64,000 nucleotides of DNA from Phaeobacter sp. 22II1-1F12B (lineage in GTDB: Bacteria; Pseudomonadota; Alphaproteobacteria; Rhodobacterales; Rhodobacteraceae). Below are positions 8,363 through 17,181 of the stretch, in pieces. The position numbers and the translations under genes are program-made. How positions within the stretch are numbered: the first letter of the stretch is position 1; the number at the start of each line of letters is the position of its first letter. The stretch is from contig NZ_AQQP01000001.1 in the NCBI RefSeq assembly GCF_002210165.1, positions 1-64,000 of the forward strand, read 5' to 3'. The notes under the pieces were generated by a model, which worked only from the letters and a program-made list of their open reading frames with translations, had not been told where the DNA came from and searched no databases.

Positions 8363-9421
8363 ATGAGCAGGATTACCGAAATCTACGACGCCCGCGTAAA
8401 AGCGGGCGAGTTGCAGGCCGACCCCGGACAACAGGGTGTTCTGGACGAATTCGAACGTATCCGGGCGGCTCTCGATCAGCCTGCCAAACGCGGCCTGTTC
8501 CGCAAGGCGCCGGAACCGCCCAAGGGGCTGTACCTTTGGGGTGGCGTCGGGCGCGGCAAGTCCATGCTGATGGATCTTTTCGTGGAAAGCCTTGGCGATA
8601 TTCCGGCGCGGCGGGTGCATTTCCATGCGTTCATGCAGGAAATCCACGCCGGGATGCACGATGCCCGCAAGGCCAACACCGAGGATGCGCTGAAACCCGT
8701 GGTCGCCAAGGTGGTGGAATCGACCCGCGTGCTGGCCTTTGACGAAATGCAGATCACCGACATCACCGACGCGATGATCGTGGGGCGGCTGTTCGAGGCG
8801 CTTTTCGACAAGGGCGTCGTTGTCGTCACGACGTCGAACCGGGTGCCGGACGATCTCTACAAGAACGGGCTGAACCGGCAGCTGTTCCTGCCGTTCATCG
8901 AGATCATCAAGGACAAGATGGTGGTCAAGGAACTGGCGAGCCCACGCGACTACCGGCAAGACAGGCTGCAGGGTTCGCAGGTCTATTTCTCGCCCATCAA
9001 CGCCGAAAGCCGCGCTGCGATCCAGGCGGTATGGGAGGATCTGACAGGCGGACCGGCGGAGCCGCTGACCCTCATCGTGCAGAAACGTGAGGTCACCCTG
9101 CCCGCCTTTCGCAACGGCGTGGCGCGGGCGAGCTTTTACGACCTTTGCGGCAAACAGCTTGGACCGGCGGATTATCTTGCCATTGCCGAGGCGGTCCGGG
9201 TGCTGGTGCTGGAAAACATCCCCACCCTGTCGCGATCCAATTTCAACGAAGCCAAGCGCTTTGTAACCCTGATCGACGCGCTTTACGAAGCGAGGGTGCG
9301 GTTGGTGGCATCGGCAGCGGCACAGCCCGAATGGCTGTACCTCGAAGGCGAAGGAAAGTTCGAATTCGAGCGAACCGCCTCGCGACTGCGCGAAATGCAG
9401 GCCGAAGACTGGGCACGCTGA
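8363..9421 (+). CDS. zapE: AFG1-family ATPase, ZapE-like
   Basis: 352 aa. Walker A is GGVGRGKS (residues 60-67) and Walker B is in VLAFDEMQITD (about residue 127); the AFG1/ZapE domain covers nearly the whole protein. In E. coli ZapE interacts with the division ring under low oxygen; mitochondrial AFG1 handles respiratory-chain proteins. The protein is soluble or peripherally bound to the inner membrane. It is divergent from the MFS gene with 159 bp between starts. No operon partner is obvious. Confidence 0.9.
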   Translation: MSRITEIYDARVKAGELQADPGQQGVLDEFERIRAALDQPAKRGLFRKAPEPPKGLYLWGGVGRGKSMLMDLFVESLGDIPARRVHFHAFMQEIHAGMHDARKANTEDALKPVVAKVVESTRVLAFDEMQITDITDAMIVGRLFEALFDKGVVVVTTSNRVPDDLYKNGLNRQLFLPFIEIIKDKMVVKELASPRDYRQDRLQGSQVYFSPINAESRAAIQAVWEDLTGGPAEPLTLIVQKREVTLPAFRNGVARASFYDLCGKQLGPADYLAIAEAVRVLVLENIPTLSRSNFNEAKRFVTLIDALYEARVRLVASAAAQPEWLYLEGEGKFEFERTASRLREMQAEDWAR

Positions 9422-9520
9422 ACCGGCGTATTCACCCTTATCGCGGTGGCATGTATATTCGGCGCACCACCCAAAGTTGTCACCCCGTCCGGCGGGGCAC
9501 CCGCGTGAGGGGGCGGCAGG

Positions 9521-10654
9521 ATGTTCGACCGATCCGGTATCTGGAAGGTTCTGGTTTTTGCGGGTCTCGCAATGGCTGGCCCGGTCTGCGCCCAGTCGTT
9601 GCAAGGGTGGAATGAGTTCGACGGACCGTTCGGTGTAAACTGGACAATCTACGGACAAATCTCTGGCGGGTTCATGTCGGTCGATGACGGGTTCGAAACC
9701 GAACAGGCCCTAGTGGACAATGGAAATTCCGGCACTCGTATCGGCATTATCGGCGAGCGCGACATCGGGACCGGTATCGTCAGCTTTACCTTTGAAACCG
9801 CATTAGGCACGCGAGGTTCATCGCAGATCGGCCAGACCAGCGTTCCGACGGATTCCATTTTCGGACGGCGGACCCTGCGCTTTCTCGAGGTAAAGTATCA
9901 GGGTTCGTTGGGAAACTACGCGATCGGACAGGGCAGTATGGCCACCGATGGCGTTGCCGAGGTCGACTTTTCCGGCACCAGCCTTGCGGCCTATTCTTTT
10001 GTCAGCGGCGCGGGTGGCGGATTCAGCTTTCGCGACCAATCCGGCGCTTTGACCCCGATTATCGTTTCCGGCGTATTCCGGAACTTTGACGGCGGGCGGC
10101 GGCTGCGGATACGCTATGACACGCCCGAAATCCGCGGCTTCAGCATCGGTGCGGCGCTTGGCAAAGAGGTCGTCAATCCGAACGACGACAACACCTACAG
10201 CGACTTTTCCGTCCGCTACAGCGGTGCCTTTGGCGATATCGAAACCGGGGTCGCGGTGGGCTATGGGCGGATCGAGACACCGACTGGCGCAGTATCCGAA
10301 GCGCTGCTGGCCTCGGCATCGGCCTTGCATAAGACGTCGGGTATCAGCGTGACCCTGGCCACCGGCGCGCAGCAGCGCGGCTCTGCCGGGTCTTACGACT
10401 ACATCAAGCTTGGGTACCGGAAAGACTGGTTCGCCTTGGGCGAAACACGCCTTTCCGTCGATTATTACGCCGGGCGGGATCTGCTGTTCACCAGTTCCGA
10501 GTCGCAGTCGGTCGGAGTTGCCGTGGTTCAGGACATCGACCGCTATGGCATTGAAACATTCGTGCTTTTGCGCCGTTACGCGATGGAGGACGCGGGCACG
10601 ACCGGTTTCGAGGACGTGACCGCCCTTTTTGCGGGCGCCCGCTTCAAGTTCTAG
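9521..10654 (+). CDS. Outer-membrane porin (Rhodobacter-type general porin)
   Basis: 377 aa. The N-terminus has a signal peptide (hydrophobic run ending AGPVCAQS, cleavage after about residue 25). The rest has the alternating polar/aromatic pattern of a transmembrane beta-barrel, including FEVKY-like strands and a C-terminal FAGARFKF ending in Phe, the outer-membrane insertion signal. It should form a trimeric diffusion channel. A GGGCGGCAGG sequence precedes the ATG. It stands alone between zapE and the convergent folC. Confidence 0.85.
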   Translation: MFDRSGIWKVLVFAGLAMAGPVCAQSLQGWNEFDGPFGVNWTIYGQISGGFMSVDDGFETEQALVDNGNSGTRIGIIGERDIGTGIVSFTFETALGTRGSSQIGQTSVPTDSIFGRRTLRFLEVKYQGSLGNYAIGQGSMATDGVAEVDFSGTSLAAYSFVSGAGGGFSFRDQSGALTPIIVSGVFRNFDGGRRLRIRYDTPEIRGFSIGAALGKEVVNPNDDNTYSDFSVRYSGAFGDIETGVAVGYGRIETPTGAVSEALLASASALHKTSGISVTLATGAQQRGSAGSYDYIKLGYRKDWFALGETRLSVDYYAGRDLLFTSSESQSVGVAVVQDIDRYGIETFVLLRRYAMEDAGTTGFEDVTALFAGARFKF

Positions 10655-10657
10655 CGG

Positions 10658-11938
10658 TCAGGACGCGTTTCCCTCGCGCAGAACCGCACCGGCCAGATAC
10701 AGCGAGCCGCAGATCAGCACCCGGGCATGGGGTTCCCGGTCAAGGATCGAGGCAAGCGCGGTCTCGACCGACTCCGCACAACTCGCGGACATACCGGCAT
10801 CGGTCGCGGCCCGCGCAGTCTGTTCTGCGGGCAGGGTATTTGCCTCTCCGGGGATGGAAATCGCGGTCAGGCTTTCGACCTCTGCCGCCAGCGGGCGCAG
10901 GTAGCCAGTGATGTCCTTGGTGTTGAGCATACCGCAAATCAGGTGCGTCGGACGTTTCGGCAGACCCGCCAGCACCCGCGCCAGCGCAATACCGGCGGCA
11001 GGGTTGTGGCCCCCGTCGAGCCAGAGCTCGGCCTCGGGCGCCTGATCCGCAAGCGGCCCCTTACTCAGCCGTTGCATCCGGGCGGGCCATTCTGCCCGGG
11101 TAACCGCAGCCTCATAGGCCGCATCGCCAAGTTCAAGATAGCGCAGCGCGGCCAAAGCAGCCCCGGCGTTGTCGATCTGATGCGCCCCCGGCAGGTTCGG
11201 GAGGGGAAGGTCACGCAATCCGGTGTCATCGGTATAGACAAGCCGCCCGCGTTCTTCCTGCACGTGCCAATGTTGACCGTGAACCAGCAGCGGCGCGCCA
11301 ACGCGGGCCGCCTGCCGTTCGATCACCTCAAGCGCCGCGTCCTCTTGCGGACCGACGACGCAGGTTACGCCACGCTTGAGGATACCCGCCTTTTCAAAAG
11401 CGATCTCTTCCAGCGTTTCGCCAAGGAATTGCTGGTGGTCGACGGAAACCGGGGTAATCACGCAAAGCGCGGGCTTTTCGATGACATTGGTCGCATCGAG
11501 ACGCCCGCCAAGACCGACTTCGAGCAGGGTATAATTCGCCTGCGACCGGGCAAAGGCCAGAAGCGCGGCACAGGTCGTGATCTCGAAATAGGTGATCGCG
11601 CCATCGCCATTGGCCCGGTAGCATTCATCGAGAACCTTTGTCAGTTCCTCTTCGGAAATCAGATCTCCGGCCAGCCGGATGCGTTCGTGAAACCGGGCAA
11701 GATGCGGCGAGGTATAGACATGAGCGCTTTGGCCCGCGCCCTCGATCCCTGCGCGGATCATTGCAAGGGTCGACCCCTTGCCGTTGGTTCCCGCAACATG
11801 GATCACTGGCGGCAGCGACCGCTCCGGATTTCCCAGCGCATCGAGCAGACGCCAGACCCGATCCAGCGTCAGGTCGATGATCTTCGGGTGCAGCGCCATC
11901 ATCCGTTGCAGGATGACGTCGGAACCTGCCGTGGTCAT
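10658..11938 (-). CDS. folC: Bifunctional dihydrofolate synthase / folylpolyglutamate synthase
   Basis: 426 aa, Mur-ligase superfamily. The P-loop is GTNGKGS (residues 50-56), and the second motif YFEITTCAALLAF and the C-terminal LDGGHNP element are family hallmarks. It adds glutamate to dihydropteroate and to folates in the cytoplasm. It overlaps the 3' end of accD by 4 bp (ATGA), the common accD-folC arrangement in alphaproteobacteria, so the two are translationally coupled. Confidence 0.95.
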   Translation of the reverse strand: MTTAGSDVILQRMMALHPKIIDLTLDRVWRLLDALGNPERSLPPVIHVAGTNGKGSTLAMIRAGIEGAGQSAHVYTSPHLARFHERIRLAGDLISEEELTKVLDECYRANGDGAITYFEITTCAALLAFARSQANYTLLEVGLGGRLDATNVIEKPALCVITPVSVDHQQFLGETLEEIAFEKAGILKRGVTCVVGPQEDAALEVIERQAARVGAPLLVHGQHWHVQEERGRLVYTDDTGLRDLPLPNLPGAHQIDNAGAALAALRYLELGDAAYEAAVTRAEWPARMQRLSKGPLADQAPEAELWLDGGHNPAAGIALARVLAGLPKRPTHLICGMLNTKDITGYLRPLAAEVESLTAISIPGEANTLPAEQTARAATDAGMSASCAESVETALASILDREPHARVLICGSLYLAGAVLREGNAS

Positions 11939-12927
11939 TTGAGCGGTTTTTGCGGCGTCGACGCCGGTGCAGGCTTGGCCGCGGACGTATCGGGTTCGGC
12001 AACGGGTGCTGTGGCCGCCGCGACCGGGTCGGCTTTTTCCGTCTTGTCCGGGGCCGGAAGATCACCGCGCACGGCAGGCGGCATGCCAAGCAGCATCCGG
12101 GTAATGGTGATCAGTTCTTCGCGCATCTCGGTGCGCGGGGTCACACGATCAAGCATGCCGTGATCCAGCAGGTATTCCGCGCGCTGGAACCCGTCGGGCA
12201 GCTTTTCGCGGATGGTTTGCTCGATCACGCGCGGGCCTGCAAAACAGATCAGCGCATTGGGTTCGGCAATATGCACGTCGCCGAGCATCGCGTAGGAGGC
12301 CGTCACGCCGCCCGTCGTCGGGTGCGTCAGCACGACGATATAGGGAAGACCCGCCTCTTTCAGCATCTGGACCGCAACCGTGGTGCGCGGCATCTGCATC
12401 AGGCTCAGGATGCCCTCCTGCATGCGCGCGCCGCCAGCCGCCGAGAACAGGATCAGCGGGCGCTTGAGCTTGACCGCCTCTTCTGCCGCCGCAAGGATCG
12501 CGTTGCCGACGTACATGCCCATGGACCCGCCCATAAAGGAAAAGTCCTGCGCGGCGGCAATGATTGGCGTGCGCCCGATTTCACCCGAAGCGACCAGCAT
12601 AGCCTCTTTTTCGCCAGTGGTGCGCTGCGCGGTGCGCATCCGGTCGGGATAGCGTTTCTGATCGCGGAACTGCAGCGGATCGGCCAGCGGTTCGGGGACT
12701 TTCACCTCGTTGAACACACCGCCATCGAACAGCGCCTTGAACCGGTCGCGCGGGGTGATGTTCATGTGGTGGCCGCAATTGGTGCAGACGTTAAGGTTTT
12801 CCGTCAGCTCGCGGTGGAACAGCATGGTGCCGCATTCGTCGCATTTCTGCCAAAGATTCTCGGGCGTTTCCCGGCGGGAAAAGATCGAATTGATCCGCGG
12901 GCGGACGTAGTTGGTAATCCAGTTCAT
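11935..12927 (-). CDS. accD: Acetyl-CoA carboxylase carboxyltransferase subunit beta
   Basis: 330 aa from the ATG at 12927 (MNWITNYVRP). The N-terminal zinc ribbon has C29-x2-C32 and C48-x2-C51, and the crotonase-like carboxyltransferase domain has the GGARMQEG motif. With AccA it transfers carboxyl from biotin to acetyl-CoA for fatty-acid synthesis. The last 40 or so residues are an Ala/Pro/Thr-rich tail that is not part of the catalytic fold. The frame is open to 12990, but the family start and conserved N-terminus point to 12927. It is the first gene of accD-folC. Confidence 0.95.
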   Translation of the reverse strand: MNWITNYVRPRINSIFSRRETPENLWQKCDECGTMLFHRELTENLNVCTNCGHHMNITPRDRFKALFDGGVFNEVKVPEPLADPLQFRDQKRYPDRMRTAQRTTGEKEAMLVASGEIGRTPIIAAAQDFSFMGGSMGMYVGNAILAAAEEAVKLKRPLILFSAAGGARMQEGILSLMQMPRTTVAVQMLKEAGLPYIVVLTHPTTGGVTASYAMLGDVHIAEPNALICFAGPRVIEQTIREKLPDGFQRAEYLLDHGMLDRVTPRTEMREELITITRMLLGMPPAVRGDLPAPDKTEKADPVAAATAPVAEPDTSAAKPAPASTPQKPLK

Positions 12928-12990
12928 GCAGTCGGCCTTTTGCTGGCGAGGTCGTGGCCCCCAGATAAGCCCCGTCCCGATGAATTGCAA

Positions 12991-13890
12991 TCAGCGGCGA
13001 ATGGCAAGCCGCGCAGCAAGCCAGCTAACGACGATAAAGCCAAAGTCGACAAGCATCCAGCTGCGAAGGTTTTCCGTTTCAGACAGGCTGAACGGCGTCG
13101 TGGCAAGGGCCAGACCACTAAGGGAATCCGGCACCGATACGATCAGGATGGCGGTGACGTTGTTGATCATGTGCAGCGCAATCGCCGGCCCAAGCGTTCC
13201 GGCCCGCGCCGTGATGTCAGCCGCCATGACACCAAAGCCAAAGGCCCAGATCGCGATAAGGGCTGCATTCGCCCCCGCCTGCGCGGGGACATAATGTCCG
13301 ATGCCAAAGAGGATCGCCGGTACCACCATCCACACGAGAGGTGAGCGGAAGCGCGCGGCCAGCGACTGCTGGATATAGCCGCGGAACAGGATCTCCTCGC
13401 TTGCCACCTGTGTCAGCACCGCCAGCAACGAAATCGGCAACAGCGCCAGCCAGATACCGATCGGCAGATTGGGTTCGAGCGGTTCGCCCAAGTCATAGGG
13501 CGGTAGGATCATGACCAGAACGCCCAGCGCGATGACCAGCCCCGCGACGCGCAGGAATTGCCGGATCGCCAGGGACAGCGGCCCGATCATCGACAGGGGC
13601 GATCTTTGCTGCACCAGCCGGGCCGCGACGAAAATACCAAGGATCACAAAGCCAAAGCTGAACAGCAGCAAAAGAAGCGTCAGCGGCGTATTGCCCTCAC
13701 CATTCGCAGGGTTAAGCAACTCGCGCTGGAAGTCCGGCGAGACCACGCCAAGAACGGTCCGCATCGCGAACCCTGCAAAAAAAGTGACAAACCCCGCGAC
13801 GACCAGCCCGAGCACAAGCCGCCAGATTTGCGGTTTTTCGCGGGCCGTTGCGACGAGGTTTTCGTGGGGGCGGTAGGCGCCGTCAGGCAT
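12991..13890 (-). CDS. CPBP-family intramembrane metalloprotease (Abi/CAAX-like)
   Basis: 299 aa from the ATG at 13890, with about eight membrane segments. The protease motif is EEILFRG (E165, E166, R170), followed by the second conserved His in FGIGHY. Family members cleave peptides or prenylated proteins in the membrane or act in bacteriocin self-immunity; the substrate is unknown. Its start overlaps the 3' end of the ABC-like gene by 8 bp, so the two are probably translated together. ATGs at 13896 and 13902 are also possible. Confidence 0.85.
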   Translation of the reverse strand: MPDGAYRPHENLVATAREKPQIWRLVLGLVVAGFVTFFAGFAMRTVLGVVSPDFQRELLNPANGEGNTPLTLLLLLFSFGFVILGIFVAARLVQQRSPLSMIGPLSLAIRQFLRVAGLVIALGVLVMILPPYDLGEPLEPNLPIGIWLALLPISLLAVLTQVASEEILFRGYIQQSLAARFRSPLVWMVVPAILFGIGHYVPAQAGANAALIAIWAFGFGVMAADITARAGTLGPAIALHMINNVTAILIVSVPDSLSGLALATTPFSLSETENLRSWMLVDFGFIVVSWLAARLAIRR

Positions 13891-16800
13891 CCGCATGCCC
13901 ACCGTAGCTCTTGGTACTGAAGCTGGTCATCGATGCCATCTGGTCATTATCGAGATTCTGCGCGCGCAAACGATTGGCTGCAGAACTCAGGTGTCCGCCC
14001 ATGGTTTCAAGTAGTTGAACCGCTACCGAGGGGTCGCTTTCGATGACCGTGCGGAATTCCTCGGCCCCGATCCGCAGAAACTTGCTTGGCTCTGTCGCGA
14101 CAAGATCGGTCTGACGCACTTGTCCCGTGATCACCGTCAGGTCGCCGATCAGACGCCCCGGATTGATCACGGTAAGCGGCGGTGTATCGGCCTCCACATG
14201 GGGCCAGCGCAATTCGGCCTGACCGGACAGGCAGAGATAGGCCGCATCCGCTTTTTCATCGACGGCAAAGATAACCTGATCGGTTGCGGCCTCGTACCAC
14301 TTGGCCGAAAAGGCCAGCAGTCGCAGGTTGCGCGGGCTGAGATTTGCAAAGAGTTCAGTCTTGGCAAGCGCCTTGATCTTGCGCTGAAGATCAGCGGTTG
14401 CCTTTTCCGACATCTTCTTTTCGCCCGAGCAATCGGTTCCGGCGATCCTGCCATCCACGATCTCGACGAAAAAGTCATATTCCCCCGGGTTTTCGAACCG
14501 GTCTTCGAGAAACAGGATGGTGGTGTCCGGCAAAAGGTCGCGCAGCTTGGCCCGCGTCTGCGCACGGCTTTCGGAATCGTGACTGGCCAGAGCGTGATCC
14601 ATCAACAGGATATCCGGACGCTTGATGGCAGCGCGGGTAAAGGCAGACCGTTCCTGAATCAGGGTCGGCAGGTTCGCACCGCCCAGCCCGATGCTCATGT
14701 CATAGATGATCGCCGCGGCGCGTTTGCGCATGTCATGTTCACTCATCACTTCGGCCACCACCTCTTCGACGGCATCTGCCTTGGCCCCCGCCATGATCGA
14801 GACCCTGCCAAAGATCGCGTTCTCGATAACCGTCAGTCTTGGCATATAGGTGTCGGCCCTGATCGGTTCAAAGAGATCGCCCACATAATTGCGCAGCTGG
14901 TCGACCTTCGTGCGACGGATTTCGAGAATTTCCTGCTTGTACTGCTCGGGGAAGCTCGGGCCGATCTGCTCGGCCGTCAGCAGAAAAGGCACGGTCAGCA
15001 TCAGGGCCCGTTCTTCGGCCGACAGGGCACCATTGCCCCGTGCCGCGCGCTTCATCGCGATATCGTTCAGGCGCGCATAGATTTCGTCGCTGATGCCAAG
15101 ACGGCGGAACAGCGGGTGATCGGTGCCGTCCAGCCCAAAGGTCTGGCGCAAGGTCTCGATGACCGCCTGCGCGATGTTCAGGCCTTCGCCATCAAGCCTT
15201 TGTTCCCGCAGCATTTCGACGAAACGCGGGTTTCGCGCCAGTTTCTCGGGCGGAATGTCCTGTGTCGGCGTTGCAAAGAACAGGTTGCCACCCAGCGGCA
15301 TCGCCGGGTTGAACGTGTCTGGATCAAACCGGTAGACGACGTCGCTCAGTCCCCTCGCCTGCAGCCTTTCGGCGATTTCGGGACGCAGGGCCACGATATC
15401 CGCCGCGAGGTTCTTATGGATCGCCGGATCGAAGGTGGTGCGCAGCGTGCGGCGGAACATCTGTTCATCGATCCCCATCGCTTCGAGCAGCTGGAACCAC
15501 CAGTCCCTGATATCGGTTGCGTTCGAAAGCCCGGCCAGATCGGGGTCGATCCATTTCACGTCAAGCGGGTCGGTGCTGTTCCCCGACCGCCGCGCTTCGA
15601 TCAGCTTGCGGTCTTTGCCCTGCGGATCCCATATCACCGACTGCGGTTTGATCCGCAGCGGCATCAACAGGTTATCGGCCAGCGTACCCTCGAAAATGTA
15701 AGGTCGCGAATGGGCATAGCCGATCCGCGTCGCGATGATCGACTGGTGCAGCGTCTCAAGCGGATAACCAGACACGGTGATCCAGCCACGGGTCGGCGTG
15801 ATCTCGCGCGTCAGCAACCGGGCTATGGCAGCCCTTTCGTTTTCGCCGGTGCTCTGGATTGCGACGCGACCGCCGGCGGGAATGGTCAGGCTCACGTCTT
15901 CGAGAACGGCATTGCCGTCCTCGTCCTGAACCGAAACCTTGTGGAATTCGATATCGCCGTTCAGATGCGGGATCGTGTCCGGCTCACCGTCGAAAAGCTC
16001 GGGGGCGATCATATTCCTTGGAGCAAAGCGTTCTGTCACGACCTTCCAGCGCAGGGACATGTCCTGCACCTGGTTATAATAGGTCAAAAGCTCTTTCCAC
16101 GGCGCGCTCAGATCCTTGTAAGCCGCTAGCGCAGCCACCAGGGCGCCGACGGTGATATCGCCTTGAATCGCCAGGTAACCACCTACGGAATAAAAGAAAA
16201 ACGGCGTGAGATGCCCGATCATGTTGTTCAGGAACTTCATGAAGAATTTCTTTTGGTAAATCTGGAAGCGGATATCGAACAGCCGCCCGAGCCGGTCGGT
16301 GAACTGGGCAAGCCGATAACGCCAGCCGCCGTTCGCGCGCAGGTCGCTGATACCGGCGGCGGTTTCGCCGATCTCGGAACTGAAGGCGCGGATTTCCTGA
16401 ATCCGATCCTTGTTGAGCAGGTTGATCTGGCGTTGCAGGCGCGGGATCAGCCACGCCTGAAGTGGGATCAGCGCGACGGAGGCCAGGCCGAACCAGATGC
16501 TCTGGGCAAACAGGAAGATCAGGATCGTCATCATCTGGCCGAACTGGAAGGCAGGCTGCGCGACCGCGTCGCCCATCAGCCCGCCCATCGGTTCTGCCTC
16601 GGAGGTGATCATCGACACCAGTTCGCCTTGGCTGGTGGTGCGGAAATAGGGCACCGGAAACCGCATCATGCGCGAGATGAGCTGATACCGCAGACGCCGC
16701 AGCAGCCGTTCGGACAAGACACCTTTCATGGTGTTGATACGCATCTTCATCATGCCGCTCAGCAGAACGGCGGCAAGGAAGGCAAAGCAGAGCAACAGCA

Positions 16801-16996
16801 GGTATTCCACCTGCGTCATGGTCAGGCCGAAGACCTCGATAGTGCCGCTGGGTGCGCCGATCGCATCGTTGATAATCCGCTTGGGCAGTTCCAGCGAGGC
16901 ATAAAGGAAGGGAAAGGAAACAAGCGTGAAGAACAGCAGAAGGATCTGCTGGCGCTTGGAATGCTTCCAGATGAAAGAAAACAGGGTACGGTCCAT
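13883..16996 (-). CDS. ABC-exporter-like protein with degenerate, interrupted ATPase domain and C-terminal cyclic-nucleotide-binding domain
   Basis: 1037 aa from the ATG at 16996. Residues about 20-330 are an ABC type-1 exporter membrane domain with six helices. The nucleotide-binding domain begins near 370 but lacks the expected residues. The Walker A position reads QSTGENERAA with no GKS/T, and the Q-loop position reads AHS. About 270 residues are inserted after TLADNLL. The LSGGQ position reads LGGANLP, Walker B is ILLMDHA with His for Glu, and the H-loop His is missing. Residues about 905-1015 resemble a cNMP-binding domain. It is probably not an ordinary ATP-driven exporter; a regulatory or scaffold role is inference. 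It overlaps the CPBP gene downstream. Confidence 0.8.
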   Translation of the reverse strand: MDRTLFSFIWKHSKRQQILLLFFTLVSFPFLYASLELPKRIINDAIGAPSGTIEVFGLTMTQVEYLLLLCFAFLAAVLLSGMMKMRINTMKGVLSERLLRRLRYQLISRMMRFPVPYFRTTSQGELVSMITSEAEPMGGLMGDAVAQPAFQFGQMMTILIFLFAQSIWFGLASVALIPLQAWLIPRLQRQINLLNKDRIQEIRAFSSEIGETAAGISDLRANGGWRYRLAQFTDRLGRLFDIRFQIYQKKFFMKFLNNMIGHLTPFFFYSVGGYLAIQGDITVGALVAALAAYKDLSAPWKELLTYYNQVQDMSLRWKVVTERFAPRNMIAPELFDGEPDTIPHLNGDIEFHKVSVQDEDGNAVLEDVSLTIPAGGRVAIQSTGENERAAIARLLTREITPTRGWITVSGYPLETLHQSIIATRIGYAHSRPYIFEGTLADNLLMPLRIKPQSVIWDPQGKDRKLIEARRSGNSTDPLDVKWIDPDLAGLSNATDIRDWWFQLLEAMGIDEQMFRRTLRTTFDPAIHKNLAADIVALRPEIAERLQARGLSDVVYRFDPDTFNPAMPLGGNLFFATPTQDIPPEKLARNPRFVEMLREQRLDGEGLNIAQAVIETLRQTFGLDGTDHPLFRRLGISDEIYARLNDIAMKRAARGNGALSAEERALMLTVPFLLTAEQIGPSFPEQYKQEILEIRRTKVDQLRNYVGDLFEPIRADTYMPRLTVIENAIFGRVSIMAGAKADAVEEVVAEVMSEHDMRKRAAAIIYDMSIGLGGANLPTLIQERSAFTRAAIKRPDILLMDHALASHDSESRAQTRAKLRDLLPDTTILFLEDRFENPGEYDFFVEIVDGRIAGTDCSGEKKMSEKATADLQRKIKALAKTELFANLSPRNLRLLAFSAKWYEAATDQVIFAVDEKADAAYLCLSGQAELRWPHVEADTPPLTVINPGRLIGDLTVITGQVRQTDLVATEPSKFLRIGAEEFRTVIESDPSVAVQLLETMGGHLSSAANRLRAQNLDNDQMASMTSFSTKSYGGHADA

Positions 16997-17181
16997 GCCC
17001 GTCCTTCCGTTCGTGCCGAGGGTGTGCCGAAAATGCCGAAATATAATTTCTGCAGCAGGCACGTAAGGCTAATCATTGCAGGTTCGAAAACAAGGTGCAT
17101 TGATGCACAGATCGCTAGATACTTGTAGAGAGCGAAACAGCGCTTTATTGCGGAATTGCAACGAATCCGGGGAGCAGAGCC

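Noticed and set aside
14015-16129. Very long open frame (704 codons) on the plus strand inside the ABC-like gene
   Set aside because: It is the antisense shadow of a GC-rich coding region: its protein is Arg/Gly/His-rich with no domain, and the minus-strand frame has clear membrane helices and a cNMP-binding-like domain.
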